DNA of 5,913 bases from Candidatus Poseidoniaceae archaeon (GCA_022425585.1 JAKMFF010000328.1:1-5913), one strand, 5' to 3'; positions 1 to 5,805 are shown, counted from the stretch's first letter. The notes: generated by a model not told the origin, from the sequence alone. Numbers and translations: made by a program.

Positions 1-1
1 C

Positions 2-196
2 CTAAAGAAGGCAGAACTTGAGGATGCAGCAAAAGCATGGACTACAGATTCAACCGAAGAAGTCGTTGAAGAAGAAGTAGCAAGTGTTGAAGAAGAATCA
101 GGTGAGGCTCAGGAGAAAGTTTGTCCTGTATGTTCAGCAAATACCCCTGCAGACGCAATTACTTGTGCATCATGTGGATGGACTTTTGAATCTTGA
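2..196 (+). CDS. C-terminal end of an acidic protein with a terminal zinc ribbon (5' partial)
   Basis: The gene is open from the window's left edge (codons start at base 2) to a TGA at 194-196, giving the last 64 residues. They comprise a short Ala/Lys/Glu segment (1-12), a strongly acidic linker rich in Glu and Val (about 18-37), and a zinc-ribbon-like motif at the very C-terminus: Cys41-x2-Cys44, ten residues, Cys55-x2-Cys58, followed by Gly-Trp and a Phe-Glu-Ser end. Four cysteines in this spacing normally bind one Zn(II). The glutamate linker is probably disordered and holds the ribbon away from a domain lying outside the window. The protein family cannot be named from this tail. Its stop codon directly abuts the stop of the convergent gene on the other strand. 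The reading frame is clear; the function is unknown. Confidence 0.75.
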   Translation, partial: LKKAELEDAAKAWTTDSTEEVVEEEVASVEEESGEAQEKVCPVCSANTPADAITCASCGWTFES

Positions 197-616
197 TTAT
201 TGTGGTAAAACCCAGTTAGGCCAGATTTCACTTTGTGAATCTCTGGATACAATGACCATTACAGGTCTAGGCAAATCAGCGAGGAATTCCTCAATTGGCT
301 TAGAGGTTGAGGGGATCATTACACCGTCTCGCAAATCTACCGCAAGCCATGCCGTAGGGTACTGTTCCATCCAAGCATTAAGTTCTGCTTCAATGCCTTG
401 AGGAGGAACCCCTTGTCTTACACTGGCTAAAAATTCCCAGCCGTTGATACAATGACGCTCTAAATCAGTCCACATAAAAATCCTAGGTTGAATTGCGAGT
501 AATGCCACTTGTTCAATTGCCTCTAATTCAGTAACACATACCGGTTGGTATGGCATTGGCATTGGCAAAGGATGTTTCCAATTAGACTCCACTTCTAATG
601 GTTCTTTGCGGCGCAT
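197..616 (-). CDS. Unrecognised Trp-rich 139-residue protein
   Basis: I do not recognise this family. The ORF starts at an ATG (complement of 614-616) preceded on its strand by a GGGG run five bases upstream, a plausible Shine-Dalgarno, and ends with TAA (complement of 197-199). There is no signal peptide, membrane segment or metal-binding Cys cluster; only two Cys are present. The N-terminus is basic, then comes a Pro/Met stretch (about 16-24), a likely helix (about 28-42), an aromatic middle (Trp49, Trp60) and a likely alpha/beta C-terminal half with two hydrophobic strands (about 89-94 and 117-123). Seven Trp residues in 139, spread along the chain, suggest a folded cytosolic protein and a genuine coding frame. 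The gene is divergent from the DUF106 operon across 107 bp and convergent, with zero spacing, on the zinc-ribbon gene. Its product could be a lineage-specific conserved protein. Confidence 0.65.
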   Translation of the reverse strand: MRRKEPLEVESNWKHPLPMPMPYQPVCVTELEAIEQVALLAIQPRIFMWTDLERHCINGWEFLASVRQGVPPQGIEAELNAWMEQYPTAWLAVDLRDGVMIPSTSKPIEEFLADLPRPVMVIVSRDSQSEIWPNWVLPQ

Positions 617-621
617 AAAAA

Positions 622-625
622 CCCC
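622..625 (-). promoter_or_regulatory. Shine-Dalgarno-like site for the 139-residue protein
   Basis: On the minus strand a GGGG run (part of TAGGGGTTTTT) lies five bases before the ATG at 616. It is a short purine match to the archaeal anti-SD and supports choosing that ATG. Confidence 0.35.
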
Positions 626-644
626 TAATACCGTTTATGGTTTG

Positions 645-659
645 AATATCACTGATATT
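645..659. repeat. 15-bp palindrome, candidate operator
   Basis: AATATCA and TGATATT are perfect 7-bp inverted arms around a single central C (652). The site lies in the divergent intergenic region, 29 bp from the minus start codon and 65 bp from the plus start. Its size and symmetry suit a dimeric helix-turn-helix regulator, and it overlaps the TATA-like sequence proposed for the minus gene. Symmetry is seen directly; regulator binding is inference, and short AT-rich palindromes can arise by chance. Confidence 0.4.
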
Positions 660-723
660 TGATTGGCCTAAAGAAGCCTCAAACAATGCCAACCTTCATG
701 CCCTTCATTCATTTCAGGGTATC

Positions 724-1647
724 ATGGCAAACGGCAACAATCCGCCTCCACCCCAGCCGCCGGGTGGTTCCATGATGATGATGCTGATGGTCATGGTTTT
801 GATGACATTACTGATTATGAACCCAGGAATAAGATCAACGATGGGAGGATTTGCCGACCCACTTCTGTCACCAATACTCCCAGAAGAGTCCTTTTTCATC
901 ATCACAGTACTTATTTTGGGAACTATGTCTATGTTAATGAATACAGTTTTGCGAAGTTTCTTCCTTGACCCAATTGAACAAGCACACATTGGACACCGAC
1001 AAGGACAAGTTCGACGTATGATGAATGATGCAAGGATTTCAAGAGACCCAATACTTCAAGAAAAAGCAACTCTTTTGCAACAACAAATGATGCCTGAACA
1101 ATTGAAGGTGCAAATGGGTGCCATGAAACCGATGATGTTTACTATGGTAATTATCATTGCAGTGTTTTCTTGGTTAACCACCACAGTTGAATCATTTAGA
1201 GTGGACTATGTGTCATTACCGTGGGCTTCTGAATGGAATTTACTCACCGATAAATTTCTCTTTTTCCCTGCATGGATTTGTGCCTATATTTGCATGAGCG
1301 CACCCTTTGGAAGAGTTGTCGACCGTCACATAAAACTAATTCGATATCGAACACACCCTGTGGTTTCATCGGGAGACAAATTGAAAGAACCGTTGCTTCA
1401 TTTAGTGGCAAATCAAAATAAAACAGTTGATAAAAATGCTAAAAGACGCAGGCAAAAAAGTAAGGTTCAAACCAAGAAAAAGAGCTCTAATGACACACCA
1501 AAGAATACGGGAAGTAAGAAAACTACCAAAACAGAAACCTACTCGGGTATTGATGGATTAACCTGTCCAAAATGTGGTGTTGATATGATTAGCAAAGCAG
1601 GACCACGTAAGAAAAAGTGTGATGTTTGTCGACACCAATGGGTGTGA
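724..1647 (+). CDS. DUF106 / EMC3-TMCO1 family (Oxa1 superfamily) membrane protein with C-terminal zinc ribbon
   Basis: Archaeal DUF106 proteins are distant relatives of YidC/Oxa1 and of eukaryotic EMC3 and TMCO1, and are thought to help insert membrane proteins. This 307-residue protein has a Pro/Gly-rich N-terminus (5-16), four hydrophobic segments at about 17-34, 56-80, 134-155 and 176-196, and a charged, probably coiled-coil segment between the second and third (about 82-130), the layout of the family. It is very Met-rich: about 22 Met in the first 160 residues, including four in a row at 17-20. After the core comes a Lys/Arg-rich linker (about 231-270) and a zinc ribbon, Cys281-x2-Cys284 and Cys299-x2-Cys302, which is an extra beyond the usual core. 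The start is ATG 724; ATG 772 (Met17), preceded by GGTGG, is an alternative that would drop the Pro-rich tip. The cmk start follows 2 nt after its TGA. Family assignment rests on topology, the mid-protein motif and synteny with cmk and cbf5. Confidence 0.85.
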   Translation: MANGNNPPPPQPPGGSMMMMLMVMVLMTLLIMNPGIRSTMGGFADPLLSPILPEESFFIITVLILGTMSMLMNTVLRSFFLDPIEQAHIGHRQGQVRRMMNDARISRDPILQEKATLLQQQMMPEQLKVQMGAMKPMMFTMVIIIAVFSWLTTTVESFRVDYVSLPWASEWNLLTDKFLFFPAWICAYICMSAPFGRVVDRHIKLIRYRTHPVVSSGDKLKEPLLHLVANQNKTVDKNAKRRRQKSKVQTKKKSSNDTPKNTGSKKTTKTETYSGIDGLTCPKCGVDMISKAGPRKKKCDVCRHQWV

Positions 1648-1649
1648 AT

Positions 1650-2183
1650 ATGCCAAAGATAACCATCTCTGGATATCCCGGAAGTGGTACATCAACTCTA
1701 GTTAGCGGACTGGTTAGCCATTTTAATTGGCAATCGATTAATGGAGGTCAAATCTTTCGTGATGAGGCAGCTAAGCGAGGCCTGAGTTTAGCAGAATTTG
1801 GCAATATATGCGTTAACGATGAATCTGTCGACCAAGAACTCGATGAAATTCTTCGACAAAATATTTCAGGCGCTGATGTTGAAATAATAGAGTCACGTTT
1901 AGCTGGATGGTGGGCATACAAATTAGGTGTCAAATCGATACGAATATGGATAGAGGTGAATGAACATGAACGAGCTAATCGTGTGATATCTCGTGAAGGT
2001 GGTAGCTTAGAGGCTGTTCTTGAAGCAAATGCTAAACGCATGGCCATAGATAATCAAAGATACCAAAACATGTATGGTCTTACTCCAGATGACCCATTGG
2101 CTTATACCCATATCATCGAAGCCTCGAACATTAGTGCAGAGGATGTCCTATCCCACGCAATAAAAATCTTGGAGGGGAACTGA
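1650..2183 (+). CDS. cmk: Archaeal-type cytidylate kinase (CMP/dCMP kinase)
   Basis: This cytosolic enzyme phosphorylates CMP and dCMP with ATP to the diphosphates, feeding CTP and dCTP pools. With the ATG at 1650 the protein is 177 residues, normal for the short archaeal Cmk, and begins directly with beta-strand 1 and the P-loop (Gly8 to Thr16, GYPGSGTST). The family-typical segment after it is present: a Gly-Gly-Gln-Ile-Phe-Arg stretch (32-37), then a Gly-Leu-Ser-Leu-Ala-Glu-Phe-Gly motif (44-51). Next come an Glu-x-Arg-Leu-Ala-Gly-Trp segment (81-87), the lid-like Arg-Glu-Gly (115-117), and the Arg-Tyr-x-x-Met-Tyr-Gly motif (137-143). The usual P-loop lysine is replaced by Thr14, a variant I recall from other archaeal Cmk proteins. 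Upstream in-frame starts (TTG 1626, ATG 1638, GTG 1644) would overlap DUF106 and add residues the family lacks. It lies 2 nt after DUF106 and 1 nt before cbf5, so it is surely cotranscribed. Confidence 0.9.
   Translation: MPKITISGYPGSGTSTLVSGLVSHFNWQSINGGQIFRDEAAKRGLSLAEFGNICVNDESVDQELDEILRQNISGADVEIIESRLAGWWAYKLGVKSIRIWIEVNEHERANRVISREGGSLEAVLEANAKRMAIDNQRYQNMYGLTPDDPLAYTHIIEASNISAEDVLSHAIKILEGN
2171..2175 (+). promoter_or_regulatory. Strong Shine-Dalgarno for cbf5 inside the end of cmk
   Basis: GGAGG (followed by GG) lies nine bases before the cbf5 ATG at 2185 and is a near-ideal complement to the archaeal 16S rRNA 3' end. It sits within the last codons of cmk (Leu-Glu-Gly-Asn), so the same bases serve two roles. 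It fixes the cbf5 start and is the clearest ribosome site in the window. Confidence 0.75.
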
Positions 2184-2184
2184 T

Positions 2185-3153
2185 ATGACAAGAATCGTAA
2201 TTGATAAAACCAACAAAATAGATTCTGTCCACGGATTTGACCCTGAAACCTGTTCGATTGAACAAAGATTAGCTTCTGGTTTCATTTTACTTGACAAAGC
2301 AGCAGGCCCAACCTCACATCAGGTAGCGGCTTGGGTCAGAGACATGCTAGGATTGGAAAGATTAGGCCATGGAGGTACTTTGGATCCATTCGCAACAGGT
2401 GTCTTACCATTGATGACAGGAAAGGCCATGAAATTGACTAAAGGTATTTTGAAATCTGATAAAATATATATCAATGTCCTAAAGTTTGCTGAAGAACCAG
2501 ATTTGGCGAAATTAAATGAAGTCATAATGAAATTAACTGGTAGAATTTACAATGTACCTCCTGAAATATCTGCGGTAAAAGTTCAAGTCCGTACGCGTAA
2601 AATATATTCATTCGAGTTAATTGAATTAAAAGGTAAACAAGCGATTGTTAAAATTCACTGCGAAGCCGGCACTTACATCAGAACTATTGCTAGAGACATG
2701 GGGCTCATGCTTGGATACAAGGTAGACTTGAAGGAATTACGTAGAGAAAACTCAGGACGTTTTAATCTAGATAATTGTGTAACATTACAAGAAGTAGCAG
2801 ATGCAATTTGGTTGTGGAAAGAATGTGGGAATTCAGCAGCATTGTGCAAAATCATTCACCCAACTGAGAAATTACTTATGGATATGCCATACATTGTGGT
2901 CAAAGATAGTGCCGCAAGCGCACTATGTCATGGAGCTCCTTTACTTCGTCCAGGATTATTATCAATAGATTCGAAATTATCTAAAGGCCAAGAAGTTGCG
3001 GTTTTTACCGCGAAAAATGAAGTTGTTGGAATTGTAAAAATGAACTATTCAGCAGATGAGTTAACTAATATGGAGTCCGGAGAAATCGGTAAACCCGCAA
3101 TGATCTTGATGGAACATGAGCGTTATCCGCCACAATGGCCCAAGCAAGAGTAG
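2185..3153 (+). CDS. cbf5: Cbf5, pseudouridine synthase of H/ACA ribonucleoproteins
   Basis: Cbf5 is the catalytic subunit of archaeal H/ACA RNPs (with Nop10, Gar1 and L7Ae), which convert guide-selected uridines of rRNA to pseudouridine; it can also make pseudouridine 55 in tRNA without a guide. The 322-residue protein is of normal archaeal length. The Asp-Lys-x-x-Gly-Pro-Thr-Ser-His motif (37-45) is followed by the catalytic loop GHGGTLDPFATG (61-72) with the nucleophile Asp67. Tyr95 lies in a Lys-x-Tyr motif, and the Arg-Thr-Arg-Lys stretch (136-139) is typical of archaeal/eukaryotic Cbf5. Gly-Thr-Tyr-Ile-Arg (162-166) supplies the catalytic Arg166. A PUA RNA-binding domain follows (about 234-312) and the chain ends in the family's Tyr-Pro-x-x-Trp-like tail. 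The start is fixed by the strong SD at 2171-2175. It is the last gene of the operon. Confidence 0.96.
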   Translation: MTRIVIDKTNKIDSVHGFDPETCSIEQRLASGFILLDKAAGPTSHQVAAWVRDMLGLERLGHGGTLDPFATGVLPLMTGKAMKLTKGILKSDKIYINVLKFAEEPDLAKLNEVIMKLTGRIYNVPPEISAVKVQVRTRKIYSFELIELKGKQAIVKIHCEAGTYIRTIARDMGLMLGYKVDLKELRRENSGRFNLDNCVTLQEVADAIWLWKECGNSAALCKIIHPTEKLLMDMPYIVVKDSAASALCHGAPLLRPGLLSIDSKLSKGQEVAVFTAKNEVVGIVKMNYSADELTNMESGEIGKPAMILMEHERYPPQWPKQE

Positions 3154-3219
3154 TCAAGCTTCAACGTATTCTTCGTAAATATACTCTTCTGTTTCAATCC
3201 TTATTTTCAATTCTGACAT
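3154..3219 (-). CDS. Possible micro-ORF of 21 codons, convergent on cbf5
   Basis: On the minus strand an ATG (complement of 3217-3219) opens MSELKIRIETEEYIYEEYVEA, just over 20 residues in all and ending with TGA (complement of 3154-3156) that directly abuts the cbf5 stop at 3151-3153. The peptide is acidic and alternates hydrophobic and charged residues in a way that looks more protein-like than random. GGGA three bases before the ATG is a weak, too-close ribosome site. The frame is closed by a stop 27 bases upstream, so it is not visibly the tail of a larger intact gene. It may be a micropeptide, a remnant of a decayed gene, or chance. Confidence 0.15.
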   Translation of the reverse strand: MSELKIRIETEEYIYEEYVEA

Positions 3220-3352
3220 GTTCCCACATACTACTTTGTCAACCTAAGTTGAACGACCCCCACAGTCTCAAAGTATTGGCGCCTTTTGCGAACTGGTTAT
3301 CAAATTATAGGCCTAATTCTACATTATCCGACATACAATATCCGAATAAACA
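3154..3352. other. Convergent intergenic region between cbf5 and the surface-protein gene
   Basis: This 199-bp AT-rich stretch holds no recognisable RNA gene or protein family. Visible structure is modest. There is a weak hairpin at 3239-3252 (TCAAC, four-base loop, GTTGA), short T-rich runs near 3190-3212 that could end the cbf5 transcript, and a GGCGCC hexamer near 3269. Two TATCCGA direct repeats 14 bp apart lie at 3325-3345. On the minus strand a 21-codon ORF ends exactly at cbf5's stop and is listed separately. Both flanking genes should terminate here, but no strong archaeal T-tract terminator can be assigned. Confidence 0.5.
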
Positions 3353-5737
3353 TTAGTCTAACTTTTTGATTTTACCTGGTGCTAGAACGGTGAAAAGACC
3401 AATTATAACAGCCAACCCAATGAATGTTGCAATCCACACAGTAGTGGCTTTGATAGAATCACTAGAGGATGTTGTATCACTATTTGAATCAAGAACATCT
3501 ACACTTACAGATTGAATATTATTATTCTCATCTCCTTCAGATACTTCGTTTGCTCTGTCTAACTCTACTGAAACGGTTTTCGAACCGCTTTCAAAGACTA
3601 ACCAGTCACATGTAACTACTCCTAATTGGCCAGGCATTAGGATTGAAATTGATTGTATTGCGATTAGGTTATTGCCACTCTGACATCTTACAGAAATGCT
3701 TGATGCTTCTTCTTGGCCTGAATTTCTAACATAAACTCTTACCTCTACTAAATCCCCTTCACGGATATTTTCTGGAGTAATCACTATTTGTTCAACAGAT
3801 AATTCAGCCAAAGTGAGTACTTCTAACAGCATTGTCCGATTGACACATGATGATTGGTCACATAGAGTAACAATTACTGGCATTGATGAAGATAAAGACG
3901 GTGGAGTGACAGTAATTGTAGAACTACTTAGGTCTACTACAGCCCAAGTCTTGTCAGTAGTTACCGTCAATCCAGTTGAATCAATGTCAAAATATGAGAA
4001 AGCGATAGTTGTTGATTTACCACTTTCAACTGGAATAATAGATGGAAACTCGTTTAAATTAGGTAAATCATCAACTTCCTCAACGTATACCAGGAAGGTT
4101 TCAACCCAAGAGTTTGCCGCTTCGTCGGAGACGACCACTGTAACGGTAGTAACACCAAAGGTTTCTGGCAATAATACCAATTTGATATCTTCTTGAACTA
4201 GACTAGCCGAGATTAATGAATCATCTGCCACAGATAAACTGACTGTTAGGTTTTCATTTGAAGTGCGATCATCTTGACAGGCGTTTATCAGAGGTATCAA
4301 TAATCCTGGCCCATCCTCAGCAAAATATTGTGGAGCAATGCTTTGACAAACAGGGTCTTCGTCCCACTGTACATCAAAGCCGCCTGAAATTGACATTGAA
4401 GAAATCTCTAGTAATGTAGTGCTAGATTGACCATTAGAATCCCAGTTAAACCATGCCTGAATTTTCACAGACAAGTCATTTACTCCGGAATTCATATACT
4501 GGCCAATTGATAGATTTATTGTGAAATTACCTAATTGTTCAATTGACTGAAAGGTAACTTCTTGATTATTGATGAATACTTTCCAGCGCGAATAATCGGT
4601 TGCAAGCCCATCAATGGAACCAAAGATTTTACCGGTTAGTGAAAGTGTAGGGTCGTTATAATCTAGAGATATTGCCTCTAGACAAGTGTTAGATGTTGAT
4701 ACTTTGATCTTGAGATAATTTGAATCAACTAAATTATTTGATTGTACAGAATAATATTCAGAAAAGATTTGGCCATCGCTAGAATAAGAAACTTCCACTG
4801 CCAAATCACTGTTATCAACAGCAGAATGAATGTAATGAATACGACCTAATGTTTGACCTGGCTGGGACGTAATAATCGGACTGAGCCATGTCCCTGATAC
4901 GCCGTCATTAACTGGTTTTATACCACATTCTGAAACCTGTAAATTAGTGAACTCCCCGTCTTGTAAGGAAACATCAATTATTGGCATAACGAAATTCTTT
5001 GATGTTGATTCTACCGAAGCCCACTCCGTACCATACCATGGGTACTTTACAACAACAGCAATACCAACTGCATCAACATCCAGTTGTGTATCATCATTCC
5101 CGCCAAGTGAGACATAATCTAAGGTGAATATGATGTCTGTAAGGTCGTCCCATGTCCATGAAGACAATTGGGTAATATTTTTCTGCCACATACTGCCATT
5201 CATGTAATCTATTGCAGATTGAGTATTGACATATGTGGCTAATTCTTCATAGTTACCACCATAATTCATGGTAATTCTAACTTGATCTTGTTGTAGAGCG
5301 CCAGGGATATGAAATGACATAATGATACTAACACCAACAATCTCATACTGTTCATTTGAGGAAGTATCAAAATCTGTAACCTCAATTACTGGACCTTTAG
5401 TTGTAGAATATTGTTGGTCTGCGGTCCCTGTTGCTAAGGTTGAATCTGTTGGAGAAGATGAAGACCACATCGTTAAAGTTTGGAAGTTATCAGGTCTTGA
5501 ATGCTCTATAGTAATCCTGTTATCTTCTACCATAGATTCAGTGTATAGAGCATTATCACTAGTGAAGGTAATACCATCTTCCATTATCCAGTCGTCATTG
5601 TTAGATATTTGACCTTGTGGAAATATATCCACTTCCTCGGTAGAATGTACACTTCTGGCTGCAGCATCTATCATACTTGAGCACATCAAGACAATTAGCA
5701 CTATCAAGACTGGAATTCTTGCCGCAACCTTCGCCAT
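3353..5737 (-). CDS. Large secreted, membrane-anchored surface protein with CARDB domain
   Basis: Residues 1-27 form a Sec signal peptide: basic start, hydrophobic core (about 9-22), Ala-rich AxA-like cleavage site at 25-27. The mature chain is about 735 extracellular residues rich in Ser, Thr, Asp and Asn, and largely beta-strand by pattern. An N-terminal region (about 35-360) could hold jelly-roll or Ig-like folds but is not identifiable. Two cadherin/Ig-like repeats follow (about 465-556 and 557-642), then a CARDB module (about 646-750) with its Arg-Asn-x-Gly motif and Glu-Gly-Asp-Glu-Asn-Asn-Asn turn. A Ser/Asp linker leads to one membrane helix (764-786) and a short basic tail (Gly-Lys-Ile-Lys-Lys), i.e. 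type I topology. Eight mature Cys form four close or plausible pairs (271/352, 464/487, 626/631, 685/710). Six N-glycosylation sequons occur (Asn180, 187, 404, 408, 496, 633). CARDB domains are adhesion-like; the protein probably serves cell-surface binding or structure. No enzyme motif is seen. The ligand is unknown. Confidence 0.9.
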   Translation of the reverse strand: MAKVAARIPVLIVLIVLMCSSMIDAAARSVHSTEEVDIFPQGQISNNDDWIMEDGITFTSDNALYTESMVEDNRITIEHSRPDNFQTLTMWSSSSPTDSTLATGTADQQYSTTKGPVIEVTDFDTSSNEQYEIVGVSIIMSFHIPGALQQDQVRITMNYGGNYEELATYVNTQSAIDYMNGSMWQKNITQLSSWTWDDLTDIIFTLDYVSLGGNDDTQLDVDAVGIAVVVKYPWYGTEWASVESTSKNFVMPIIDVSLQDGEFTNLQVSECGIKPVNDGVSGTWLSPIITSQPGQTLGRIHYIHSAVDNSDLAVEVSYSSDGQIFSEYYSVQSNNLVDSNYLKIKVSTSNTCLEAISLDYNDPTLSLTGKIFGSIDGLATDYSRWKVFINNQEVTFQSIEQLGNFTINLSIGQYMNSGVNDLSVKIQAWFNWDSNGQSSTTLLEISSMSISGGFDVQWDEDPVCQSIAPQYFAEDGPGLLIPLINACQDDRTSNENLTVSLSVADDSLISASLVQEDIKLVLLPETFGVTTVTVVVSDEAANSWVETFLVYVEEVDDLPNLNEFPSIIPVESGKSTTIAFSYFDIDSTGLTVTTDKTWAVVDLSSSTITVTPPSLSSSMPVIVTLCDQSSCVNRTMLLEVLTLAELSVEQIVITPENIREGDLVEVRVYVRNSGQEEASSISVRCQSGNNLIAIQSISILMPGQLGVVTCDWLVFESGSKTVSVELDRANEVSEGDENNNIQSVSVDVLDSNSDTTSSSDSIKATTVWIATFIGLAVIIGLFTVLAPGKIKKLD

Positions 5738-5790
5738 GCTCTTTGCAGAATCTATTTTACTATTGAATGCAAGGGTGGCTAGTGTTAAAT

Positions 5791-5800
5791 TATGCGCATA
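5791..5800. repeat. 10-bp perfect palindrome in the divergent spacer
   Basis: TATGCGCATA reads the same on both strands and lies between the surface-protein gene and the tRNA-His gene. It overlaps the TATA-like element at 5798-5805, so a protein bound here would be placed to control the minus-strand promoter. The symmetry is seen directly; the regulatory role is inferred, and a 10-bp palindrome can occur by chance. Confidence 0.3.
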
Positions 5801-5805
5801 TTATA
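5798..5805 (-). promoter_or_regulatory. TATA-box-like element for the surface-protein gene
   Basis: The minus strand reads TATAATAT, about 61 bases before the ATG at 5737. Transcription starting about 25 bases downstream of an archaeal TATA box would leave a leader of roughly 35-40 bases. It is the best TATA match in the 128-bp spacer. Because the motif is nearly symmetric it might also assist the plus-strand tRNA, although it is about 60 bp from that gene. Confidence 0.4.

Larger units (their letters stand above)
617..723. promoter_or_regulatory. Divergent promoter region between the 139-residue gene and the DUF106-cmk-cbf5 operon
   Basis: These 107 bp separate two divergent start codons (616 minus, 724 plus), so promoters for both transcripts should lie here. 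AT-rich elements resembling archaeal TATA boxes occur at about 634-640 (TTTATGG, plus strand) and at about 653-660, which reads AAATATCA on the minus strand and sits about 40 bases before the minus ATG, a sensible spacing. A 15-bp palindrome at 645-659 overlaps the second. Upstream of the plus-strand ATG only a weak purine run (AGGG, 716-719) is seen, so the operon's first gene may rely on a leaderless or weak-SD start. Promoter elements are inferred by eye only. Confidence 0.4.

Noticed and set aside
84..401. Plus-strand 105-residue ORF starting at TTG
   Set aside because: It overlaps the end of the zinc-ribbon gene in another frame and most of the minus-strand 139-residue gene; its protein has no coherent pattern.
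550..566. Short tandem GGCATT repeat
   Set aside because: It lies inside the minus-strand gene and simply encodes a Pro-Met-Pro-Met-Pro stretch.
714..989. Minus-strand ORF opposite the DUF106 start
   Set aside because: It is the antisense shadow of the Pro- and Met-codon-rich start of the real membrane protein.
3135..3356. Plus-strand 73-residue ORF spanning the cbf5 end and the spacer
   Set aside because: It begins inside cbf5 in another frame, has no ribosome site, and its protein is low-information with no recognisable motif; it overlaps the surface-protein stop codon.
3353..3470. Archaeosortase (PGF-CTERM) sorting signal at the C-terminus of the surface protein
   Set aside because: The C-terminal helix and basic tail fit a simple membrane anchor, but no Pro-Gly-Phe triplet precedes the helix.
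3813..4196. Plus-strand 127-residue ORF inside the surface-protein gene
   Set aside because: Its Ser/Thr/Val-rich protein mirrors the biased codons of the true minus-strand gene, which has signal peptide, domains and anchor.
5322..5612. Plus-strand 96-residue ORF inside the surface-protein gene
   Set aside because: It is an antisense shadow with no start context or domain of its own.
5655..5737. Lipoprotein signal peptide, because Cys19 follows the hydrophobic core
   Set aside because: Residues before Cys19 (Val-Leu-Met) lack the small residue at -1 needed for a lipobox; an AxA-type cleavage at 25-27 fits better.
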